This document shows, piece by piece, positions 57,825 to 64,000 of a DNA stretch of 64,000 bases (its first letter is position 1; every line of letters starts with the position of its first letter). The notes under the pieces were generated by a model. The model was not told the origin of the DNA. It made no database searches and saw only the letters and a list, made by a program, of their open reading frames with translations. The stretch covers positions 1 through 64,000 of IMG/VR virus record IMGVR_UViG_3300034283_002790; one strand, written 5' to 3'. A program made the translations under genes and the position numbers. The stretch comes from a virus.

Positions 57825-59879
57825 ATGATTGAGTTAGGTGATGAAAACGAGAAAAGAAATAAAAAAAGTGAATCAGGTACACCAGTACTAGATAATTTTA
57901 GTAAAGACCTGTTGAAGTTGGCAGAACAGGGTAAATTGGATCCTGTAATTGGAAGAAAGTCTGAGATTTTACGAATTGCACAAATTCTATCAAGAAGAAA
58001 GAAAAATAATCCAATTATTATCGGTGAACCTGGGTCGGGAAAAACAGCAATAGTTGAGGGTCTCGCGATGTTGATAAAAGAGGGTGAGTGTCCCAAAAAT
58101 CTTTTAGATAAAAGAATTCTTTCCTTGGATATTAATTCATTAGTTGCTGGTACCAAATATCGTGGTCAGTTTGAAGAAAGAATGAAAGTAATTATCGAGG
58201 AACTTAATCAAAATCCTGATATTATAATTTTTATTGATGAGATTCACACCATGGTTGGAGCCGGAAATAGTTCTGGTTCTTTGGATGCCTCCAACATCTT
58301 AAAACCGGCACTCTCAAGAGGTGAAATTCAGTGTATTGGTGCAACAACACTTGACGAATATAGAAAACATTTTGAAAAGGATGGTGCTTTAGACAGGAGA
58401 TTCCAAAAAATTATTGTAAGTCCATCCACTAAAGATGAAACATTTGAAATTTTGAAACAAAGTAAATTAAAATATGAAGATCATCATAAAGTCACATATG
58501 ATGATAATACTTTACGATTATTTGTTGAACTTGCGGATCGTTATATCACTGATCGAGAGTTTCCGGATAAAGCGTTCGATATCTTGGATGAGGTTGGTGC
58601 TAGAATGCAAATAGATATCAAACTTCCTGAGGTTATCGAAAATCTTAAACAAGAGGCATCCGACATCAAAAAACAAAAAATGGATGTCATCAAGAAACAA
58701 AATTACGAACAAGCGGCGGAGTTACGTGATAGAGAAAGACAAGTTTTAGGTTTGTTGGATGAAGAAAAAAAGAAATTCGAACAACAACTTAAAAATAGTA
58801 AAAGACCTATCGGAGAGGAATTAGTCTATGAAGTAGTCTCCAATATGACTAAAATTCCGGTTTCTAAAATTAACCTGGATGAGAAAAAATCTTTAGTTGA
58901 TCTTGATAAAAATTTAAATGGAAAAGTTATAGGTCAGGAAGATGCAGTAATTAAGATTACCAAATCCATCAGAAGAAATAGAATTGGTATAAAAGATCCA
59001 AATAAACCAATTGGTTCTTTTATATTTTTAGGATCCACCGGTGTAGGTAAGACATTTTTAGCAAAACAACTTGCCAAAGAAATATTTGGAAGTGAGGAAA
59101 ATCTAATAAGAGTTGATATGAGTGAATATCAAGAAAAACATACTATTTCAAAGTTGATAGGATCACCACCAGGATATGTAGGTCATGACGAAGGCGGACA
59201 GTTAACAGAACAAGTTAAAAATAAACCTTATTCAGTAATTTTGTTTGACGAAATAGAAAAGGCACATAAAGACATTTTCTCAACTTTGTTACAAATATTA
59301 GATGACGGACATGTAACCGATTCTTTGGGTAGGAAAATTAATTTCAAAAACACTATGATTATTATGACATCCAATATCGGTGTTAAAAAACTTCAAGATT
59401 TCGGAACGGGTGTTGGATTCAAAAGTTCGAATAGTGAGGCAGTGCAAGAAGAACATAGAAGAGATGTTCTTAAAAAAGAATTAAGTAAGTTCTTTGCCCC
59501 TGAATTTTTGAATAGAATTGATGACGTTGTTATTTTTAATTCGCTTAGAAAAGAACATATTGATGTTATTACTAAATTGGAGATCGATAAACTATTAGAA
59601 AGAGTGACTTCTAAAAATTACTTTTTCTCTTACGATCAAAATGTAATTGATTTAATATCTGAAGTGGGGTTTGATGAAACATTTGGTGCCAGACCCATCA
59701 AACGAGCAATTCAAGATAAAATTGAAGATTTGATTTCAGAAAAAATCCTCACGGATGAAATTGTGGAAAATCAAGAATATGTTTTAGTTGTGGAGGGTGA
59801 AAAAGAAAATAGAAAAATTTCAGTCTTAACTAAAGAGATTCCTAAAACAACCAAAAAGAGGACATCAAAAATTAAATAA
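57825..59879 (+). CDS. clpC: ClpC-like AAA+ unfoldase lacking the N domain
   Basis: This 684-residue double-AAA+ ATPase has Walker A1 GEPGSGKT (67-74), Walker B FIDEIHT, a short middle region with a UVR-like segment (NYEQAAELRDRERQVL, about 290-320), Walker A2 GSTGVGKT (about 403-410), FDEIEKAHKD, and sensor-2 FGARPIKRAI. The usual 140-residue N-terminal adaptor-binding domain is missing. It keeps a VGF tripeptide (about residue 530) in the loop that docks ClpC to ClpP, which ClpB lacks. It could therefore feed proteins to host ClpP. Confidence 0.93.
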   Translation: MIELGDENEKRNKKSESGTPVLDNFSKDLLKLAEQGKLDPVIGRKSEILRIAQILSRRKKNNPIIIGEPGSGKTAIVEGLAMLIKEGECPKNLLDKRILSLDINSLVAGTKYRGQFEERMKVIIEELNQNPDIIIFIDEIHTMVGAGNSSGSLDASNILKPALSRGEIQCIGATTLDEYRKHFEKDGALDRRFQKIIVSPSTKDETFEILKQSKLKYEDHHKVTYDDNTLRLFVELADRYITDREFPDKAFDILDEVGARMQIDIKLPEVIENLKQEASDIKKQKMDVIKKQNYEQAAELRDRERQVLGLLDEEKKKFEQQLKNSKRPIGEELVYEVVSNMTKIPVSKINLDEKKSLVDLDKNLNGKVIGQEDAVIKITKSIRRNRIGIKDPNKPIGSFIFLGSTGVGKTFLAKQLAKEIFGSEENLIRVDMSEYQEKHTISKLIGSPPGYVGHDEGGQLTEQVKNKPYSVILFDEIEKAHKDIFSTLLQILDDGHVTDSLGRKINFKNTMIIMTSNIGVKKLQDFGTGVGFKSSNSEAVQEEHRRDVLKKELSKFFAPEFLNRIDDVVIFNSLRKEHIDVITKLEIDKLLERVTSKNYFFSYDQNVIDLISEVGFDETFGARPIKRAIQDKIEDLISEKILTDEIVENQEYVLVVEGEKENRKISVLTKEIPKTTKKRTSKIK

Positions 59880-59881
59880 AA

Positions 59882-60622
59882 CTATACGTCTTTTTGGGTC
59901 CAGGTTATTTTATTTTTTGTTTCTTTAGCCATTTGATTCATGTGATTTTTAAATGAATTGTAGAAACTTGTAGGTATTGTTAAACAAATCTTTTTCTTTT
60001 TAACTTTACCTTTTGGTACATTTCTAAATAAATCTCGTCTATCTACATTTGTATTATCCCCAGCGACACCTTGTATTTGGTAATTTGTGGTTTTTTCTCC
60101 AGTTATTGCTGCAGAAACGTATTGTTCTTTTACTGCTTCAGGACTATTCATTACTGTTGCTTTACCGACTTTAGTTGTCCCTGCGGTAATTACTACTCTA
60201 GGGTCTGTAATGTTTTGTTTGATATAAGTAATTAAATTATCCCGTCTTCTTGCCGCTAATGCATTATTATCATATCCAGATGTTGTCCCAACGGCTGATG
60301 CACCACCACCAACAGTAACATAAACTTTTCCTTTAGTCTCCTTTAAAAGATCCTTAATTGTTTGAATTATATCTTTGATTTTTGGATCGTTAGGATTTAT
60401 TGTATCAACACCATTAGCAAATGTAGTTGAACCATTCGAAACTATGTTGTAAGATACATTATATCCATTTGGATATCTTGCCTTTAATCTTTCGATACTA
60501 CTGAGTGCAGGACCACCGAGTGCCTCAGAAATAACAATATTACGTGTTGTACTAGATCCGTGAAGATTTAAAATTCTAAACTTTTCGTCTTCGGTAATAA
60601 ACGTTTTTTGACTCATGGACAT
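59882..60622 (-). CDS. OmpA-like-fold protein, degenerate
   Basis: This 246-residue protein has KVYVTVGGGASAVGTTSGYDNNALAARRRDNLITYI, which follows the OmpA C-terminal pattern (strand, G-x-x-D-x-x-G, N-x-x-L-x-x-R-R) though the peptidoglycan-contacting Asp of GHTD is absent. A basic C-terminal tail follows. No signal peptide. It converges on clpC with 2 nt between stops. A virion-associated cell-wall binding role is possible; confidence is moderate. Confidence 0.5.
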   Translation of the reverse strand: MSMSQKTFITEDEKFRILNLHGSSTTRNIVISEALGGPALSSIERLKARYPNGYNVSYNIVSNGSTTFANGVDTINPNDPKIKDIIQTIKDLLKETKGKVYVTVGGGASAVGTTSGYDNNALAARRRDNLITYIKQNITDPRVVITAGTTKVGKATVMNSPEAVKEQYVSAAITGEKTTNYQIQGVAGDNTNVDRRDLFRNVPKGKVKKKKICLTIPTSFYNSFKNHMNQMAKETKNKITWTQKDV

Positions 60623-60628
60623 TTTTAT

Positions 60629-60636
60629 AATAAATA
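60629..60636 (-). promoter_or_regulatory. TATTTATT box, OmpA-like gene
   Basis: Sense TATTTATT, 6 nt before the ATG. Confidence 0.55.
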
Positions 60637-60653
60637 TGTCCTTAAAAAAAAAA

Positions 60654-61439
60654 TTAATGTTTAGAACATCCTAACTCCTCAATTATTTTTTTTCCGATAG
60701 AAATTCCATTATAAGTGTCTTCTAACACAACGTATTCTTGTCTTGTGTGATACCGGTAGTATCCGATAGAAAGATTGAAACAGGATAATCCAAAGTTTTG
60801 ATTTAAAGGGAATATGTCAGTGTAAGGATGATATTGATATAGTGGATCACTAGGGAAATTTTCACAAATTAATCTATTCCCAACTTCAAAAAACTTACTT
60901 TCTCGATTAAACATTTTCTTTCCCATCAGGTATTCTGATATCATATTGTTTTCCGGTGCGTCAAATTGAATGCAGTACCCAACGTTTGAAAAAAATTCTG
61001 GGTCTGCCGCTTTAGAACCGTGACACCCGGTTTCTTCAGAAACAAAGAATGCCGATTTAACATTATCGAGTTCCAATAAAGAAACCATGCAGGCAAATAC
61101 ACCACATTTATTATCACCACCAATACCTGTGGGATCACCCTTGTCATTAAGAGCCCTCCAGGATTTTTTCAGTTCACCCTGGGCGTTGGGTAACATTTCC
61201 TCAATAATATTAATTGGTTCAATGTTATGTACTGTATCGGTGTGTGCGATCACACAAGGAAAAAAATCAACGTCCTGGGAGGTTTGCTTTGTTGCATAGA
61301 TGTTTTTCATCTTATCAACATAAAAAGGTATTTTATTTTCCTCTAACCAATCACAAATAAACTTAACAAGTAAATCTTCTTGATAAGTTTTTGAAGGTAC
61401 TGAAAGTACACTTTTTAAAAGTTCTAAATTATTCATCAT
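60654..61439 (-). CDS. M20-like metallopeptidase
   Basis: This 261-residue protein shows the di-zinc peptidase motifs: CVIAHTDTV (His, Asp), GIGGDNKCG (bridging Asp), VSEETGCHGS (Glu pair), QFDAPE (Asp) and GYYRYHTRQEYV (His). PepT and related aminopeptidases have this layout; the dimerisation lid is short. It could degrade peptides in the infected cell. It lies between the OmpA-like gene and the tmRNA; no box is seen upstream except AT-rich sequence. Confidence 0.8.
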   Translation of the reverse strand: MMNNLELLKSVLSVPSKTYQEDLLVKFICDWLEENKIPFYVDKMKNIYATKQTSQDVDFFPCVIAHTDTVHNIEPINIIEEMLPNAQGELKKSWRALNDKGDPTGIGGDNKCGVFACMVSLLELDNVKSAFFVSEETGCHGSKAADPEFFSNVGYCIQFDAPENNMISEYLMGKKMFNRESKFFEVGNRLICENFPSDPLYQYHPYTDIFPLNQNFGLSCFNLSIGYYRYHTRQEYVVLEDTYNGISIGKKIIEELGCSKH

Positions 61440-61478
61440 GGTACAAATTTACAACGTTTTATTTTATCTACCAAAAAA

Positions 61479-61510
61479 TTTGACTCATTAAAAAAGTTTT
61501 TTTATATTTA
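61479..61510 (+). promoter_or_regulatory. Bacteroidota-type promoter of the tmRNA
   Basis: TTTG at 61479-61482, a 20-nt spacer, and TATATTTA at 61503-61510 match TTTG/TAnnTTTG except for the last base. It lies about 45 nt before the mature tmRNA 5' end, leaving a short leader for RNase P to remove. Confidence 0.7.
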
Positions 61511-61553
61511 TGTCTGTAAATAGTTCATTGAAAACACACCGTACAAAATATAT

Positions 61554-61972
61554 GGGCCTATATTGGATTTGACGGGCGTTGGTTGGATTAAAGGAGCATG
61601 TCGGGTCTGAATTAAACTCGTTAAAAACTGATTCGAACAACAACTGGCAATGTGCTAAACAAAATGGAAACTCTTGGTTTACTAAGAGGTTCTGAAGTTA
61701 CTGTAGCCTAATAGGTTTACGGAAACGGAGGGTCGATCAGACAGATACCTAGTAACAGAAGTCGTAGATGAGTTGGTTTTCACTCTAAAAGAAAACAACG
61801 GTCTCGTTCAGAGGGCTACCGTAACAAAAGTGAACTCGACACAGTTTTTGGTAACAATGTCAAAATAGGAACCAAATATTTTGGAAGATATGAAAAATCT
61901 TAACCTAAACATGTAGTTGTCTTTTTGACAAAACGAGCCGGACGAGGGAGTCGGAGCCCTCTAGGTCCACCA
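61554..61972 (+). ncRNA. ssrA: tmRNA (trans-translation RNA) with atypical tag
   Basis: This 419-nt RNA has the tmRNA ends: 5' GGGCCTA pairs with 3' TAGGTCC, followed by A and CCA. The 5' end has TGGATTTGACGGG and AAGGAGCATGTCGGG, both hallmark tmRNA strings. The H5 stem can be drawn between 61697-61708 and 61714-61726 with loop TAATA holding the tag stop codon; an adjacent TAG gives tandem stops. The tag in that frame ends G-S-E-V-T-V-A (61688-61708), not the usual A-L-A-A. The resume codon is uncertain. tmRNA rescues stalled ribosomes with SmpB and tags the products for proteases such as ClpXP. Confidence 0.93.
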
Positions 61973-61976
61973 ATTG

Positions 61977-62007
61977 ATCCCATCATTTAATTATGGTGGG
62001 ATTTTTT
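61977..62007 (+). terminator. tmRNA terminator
   Basis: Ten-base arms (61977-61986, 61993-62002) with one G-U pair, loop TTAATT, then a T run. Starts 4 nt after the CCA end. Confidence 0.92.
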
Positions 62008-62215
62008 ATTTATCCTTCATGTTAAAATTAAGAGTATGGTTGATTGTAACTGTTATTTGATTAGTATCGAAATGACGTATTTTACCATCTTCAAAAGAAG
62101 AACATACCCATATGGTATTTCTATGTATCCCATAATCTATTATAAATAAAACCTGGGCTTCTCCAAAAGGTGTGTTCACTGTTATAACTTGTTGTACTTC
62201 ATGAATTGAGGTCAT
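62006..62215 (-). CDS. Small unknown protein, 69 aa
   Basis: The ATG at 62215 (MTSIHEVQQVITVNT) is chosen since a TATTTATC box lies only 3 nt upstream. ITVNTPFGEAQVLFIIDYGIHRNTIWVCS is a compact beta domain of a kind I recall from other T4-like phages. Function unknown. It converges with the tmRNA, whose terminator ends at its stop codon. Confidence 0.7.
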   Translation of the reverse strand: MTSIHEVQQVITVNTPFGEAQVLFIIDYGIHRNTIWVCSSFEDGKIRHFDTNQITVTINHTLNFNMKDK

Positions 62216-62218
62216 ATT

Positions 62219-62226
62219 GATAAATA
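62219..62226 (-). promoter_or_regulatory. TATTTATC box, gene 62006-62215
   Basis: Sense TATTTATC, 3 nt before the ATG. Confidence 0.5.
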
Positions 62227-62271
62227 TGAATATTATAAAATTATCACAGGTTAAATATTTATGATTCACAT

Positions 62272-62940
62272 ATGAAAATATATTTCGATCATATTAATGG
62301 TTTTGGTAAAATAAGTGATTTCGAGGTAATAGTTAACTGTGCCTATGGAATTCAAGAAAAAGAAGATAACCCATCCGAGTTGATGAATCAAGGGTGGATT
62401 CCCTGGAAAGATAGATGGTATAATGAAAGAAGTACAAGAATAAATCTTACAAACTATAAACCAAGTAAAACGACAAAAAGACTGTCAAATAAAATTACTA
62501 CCAGAAAAGGAGACATAAAAAAATATATAGAGATTTACAAGGAAATTCATCAAAAATACTCCACTCATAAATCATTTCAGAGAAATATAAGTCTTGATAC
62601 ATTTTTAGATTGTGAGATAATAGAATATTGGAAAGATAATCTTATTGCTCTGTCTATTTATAAAATGATCGGAAAGGATATGATTGCATATCAATTTATT
62701 TGGGACTATGAAGATCCAAAATTGTCTATGGGAAATGTTGCTCAGATGTTTGAGTGTGAACAAGCAAGGTTAAATCAATGTGACTATGTTTACCTTATGG
62801 GTGGATATGAAAAATGTTGTGAATACAAATCGGAATTTTCTGGATTTGAGTTTTGGACTGGTCTTGAATGGTCTTCCGATGTTGACTTATATAAAAATCT
62901 TATAAGTCGAGATCAAAAAGTTATAATACAAAATATATAA
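62272..62940 (+). CDS. ATE/Bpt-like aminoacyl-tRNA-protein transferase
   Basis: This 222-residue protein follows the arginyl/leucyl-tRNA-protein transferase layout throughout: GWIPWKDRWYNERSTRINLTNY with KPSKTTKRLSNK in the N-terminal part (family G-F-R-R-S-G...R-V-x-x-F-x-P-S-x-x-x-R-R), then LSIYKMIG, DYEDPKLSMGNVAQMFE, CDYVYLMGGYEKCCEYKSEF (family Y-L-G-Y-Y-I-x-x-C-x-x-M-x-Y-K). The N-terminal Cys cluster of the family is not preserved. Bacterial Bpt adds Leu to N-terminal Asp/Glu, making N-degrons. Length fits Bpt (about 240). It lies 57 nt from the divergent small gene. Confidence 0.75.
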   Translation: MKIYFDHINGFGKISDFEVIVNCAYGIQEKEDNPSELMNQGWIPWKDRWYNERSTRINLTNYKPSKTTKRLSNKITTRKGDIKKYIEIYKEIHQKYSTHKSFQRNISLDTFLDCEIIEYWKDNLIALSIYKMIGKDMIAYQFIWDYEDPKLSMGNVAQMFECEQARLNQCDYVYLMGGYEKCCEYKSEFSGFEFWTGLEWSSDVDLYKNLISRDQKVIIQNI

Positions 62941-62961
62941 AAAAAGGGACAGACTGTCCCT
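62941..62961 (-). terminator. Terminator of the large RNA
   Basis: Minus-strand AGGGACA-GTC-TGTCCCT stem followed by at least six T. On the plus strand the same hairpin follows the ATE-like gene but lacks a good T run. Confidence 0.85.
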
Positions 62962-63921
62962 AATATTTTACCGGTGGCTCCATTAAAAGAAACGCTGAGA
63001 TTACACGTTTTTGTGAGAACCTTTAGAGTCATTATTGTTTCTACTCTTATCCACTTCCTTTTGGAAAGTATTTCTCAGTGACGGTCTTTTAGGTTTACCA
63101 CTCCTTAAGGTTTGAATTACTCTCATCCTAATCTACTCTTTTCGAGGATGCCTCCCCAACTCGTCCTTGCGGGACTAAAGGTTTTTCGGATAATTACACT
63201 CAGACTTGGGATCTTTGTGTGCAATGAACGGCTCATTACTATGTAGTCACCTTTCATCCAAACCTGACGGACACTTTTCCTTATTTTTTATTAATTATTG
63301 GAATAATCAACTTCCATAAGTTTTGTGTTGTGGATTGTGAAAGTAGTGGTCCGCCAACCAAGCCAACCCATCTTTTGAACGAGTCGATACTCAACTACTC
63401 TCTGAAATGTCCCCATTTCCATATTTTTAGACTACTTCGAAACAAATCTTTTGGTAAAGATTCATTAAGGTTCATAACAGCACCACCTGTACATAAACAT
63501 ACCTTTCGGTTTTAAGTATCCTATAATATTGGAATCCGTAATTATAAAGTTGGATAACTCTATTTCTTACATAATTCCTACGGGTTATTCCTATCGGTGT
63601 TCCCACCTCAACTAGACGACCCACATCGCCCAATCGTCAAACCACTTTCCTTACAGCGTTGCCCTCAGTACTAAAGGTTTAACGGTATCCCGCTTGCATA
63701 CTCGACCTCGAATGTCCGAAGACAAACAAGACGCAAACCAGTTACACTTCTGATTCACTTTATCCCACTTTCGTGGTTTATTTATTGACCATATGCGGCC
63801 AAATATCTTTATTACTCAAAGGAGAGAATTACATCTCTATTATCGGTCAAATAATCTGACCGGACTTTTTTGTAAAAGGATAATTCAATTTTTCAAAGAA
63901 CTTTTCGGACGTTTCCGAACT
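62941..63921 (-). ncRNA. Large structured noncoding RNA candidate (about 980 nt)
   Basis: This stretch has no plausible gene on either strand and is GC-richer than the surrounding coding DNA. On the minus strand it looks like a full transcription unit: a promoter (63959-63928), a hairpin right at the predicted start (63919-63904), a terminator at the end (62960-62941), and in between many short perfect stems. Hairpins include 63844-63862, 63823-63838, 63615-63638, 63223-63237 and 63124-63150. Three are capped by GNRA tetraloops: GAAA at 63765-63776, GGAA at 63596-63607 and GAAA at 63501-63510. Size, phage setting and closeness to a tmRNA recall GOLLD or ROOL RNAs; identity is not proven. Confidence 0.7.
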
Positions 63922-63927
63922 GTTTGA

Positions 63928-63959
63928 TAAGTATACGAGTAACATTTGAAAAAGTCAAC
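63928..63959 (-). promoter_or_regulatory. Promoter of the large RNA
   Basis: On the minus strand GTTG (63959-63956), a 20-nt spacer, and TATACTTA (63935-63928). Spacing equals that of the tmRNA and 40374 promoters. The expected start is near 63921. Confidence 0.55.
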
Positions 63960-64000
63960 TCGAAACGAAAATTTTTTTTAAAAACTTTCAACGTAAACTT

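Noticed and set aside
63330-63515. Short plus-strand reading frame of 61 codons in the right-end gap
   Set aside because: Composition unlike phage proteins, no box upstream, and it runs antisense to the hairpin-rich RNA.
62941-64000. Ribosomal RNA fragment or a tRNA cluster in the right-end gap
   Set aside because: I found no recognisable conserved rRNA strings and no cloverleaf with a CCA end; the pattern fits a separate structured RNA better.
1-64000. tRNA genes, integrase, attachment sites, insertion sequences, replication origin
   Set aside because: None could be supported by eye; absence is not proof, a tRNAscan and profile search would be needed.

Overview
The window is a 64 kb piece of a large T4-like (myovirus-type) phage genome. 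It carries a terminase large subunit, portal, prohead protease, scaffold and major capsid protein in T4 order on the minus strand (52.0 to 42.2 kb), a PhoH-like ATPase, a gp55-like late sigma factor and a gp5-like baseplate hub protein. The host is probably a member of Bacteroidota. The DNA is AT-rich. Three non-coding or isolated promoters fit the Bacteroidota form (TTTG or TTG, 20 nt, TAnnTTTG-like). Genes lack Shine-Dalgarno sequences. A DUF4494-like protein and a flavobacterial-type bS21 are encoded. All of this is read by eye from sequence; no database search was run.

Layout. 1-10.8 kb (minus): three giant adhesin or fibre proteins, one collagen-like with Gly-Thr-Ser/Asn repeats (cut by the window edge), one with a Thr-Pro linker, and one 1774-residue cysteine-rich protein with a von Willebrand A domain. 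10.8-13.7 kb (plus): small unknown virion-type genes including a WYL-like protein. 13.7-32.4 kb (plus): a tightly overlapped operon of about twenty glycan genes (glycosyltransferases, WecB-like epimerase, GDP-mannose 3,5-epimerase-like enzyme, cytidylyltransferase, HAD/nucleotidyltransferase fusion, methyltransferases), interrupted by an exonuclease, a dUTPase and PhoH. 32.4-39.8 kb: sigma factor and baseplate or tail genes. 39.8-42.1 kb: HNH nuclease and small genes. 42.2-56.1 kb (minus): head morphogenesis and packaging, with a phage bS21 gene inserted on the opposite strand. 56.2-64 kb: nucleotidyltransferase, KTSC protein, Hsp20, ClpC-like unfoldase, OmpA-like protein, M20-like peptidase, a tmRNA, an arginyl/leucyl-transferase-like protein and a gene-free 1 kb transcription unit.

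Three things stand out. First, the right end holds a collection of translation and protein-quality genes: tmRNA with an atypical tag, an ATE/Bpt-like N-terminal aminoacyltransferase, a ClpC-like ATPase lacking its N domain but keeping the VGF ClpP-docking tripeptide, Hsp20, and a bS21 whose position 54 is His rather than Tyr. Together they could redirect host protein synthesis and degradation. Second, 62941-63921 (minus) looks like a complete, ORF-free RNA gene of about 980 nt with its own promoter, several GNRA-capped hairpins and an intrinsic terminator; it may belong to, or resemble, the large ornate phage RNAs such as GOLLD or ROOL. Third, several proteins start with a short basic amphipathic helix ending in (I/L/V)-x-E, like T4 capsid-targeting sequences cut by the gp21 protease, which suggests a set of internal head proteins delivered with the DNA.

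Gene control appears two-layered: host-type promoters for the tmRNA, the large RNA and the gene at 40374, and a recurrent sense-strand TATTTAT(A/T/C) box 3-47 nt upstream of 19 mostly structural genes, likely read by the gp55-like sigma factor.
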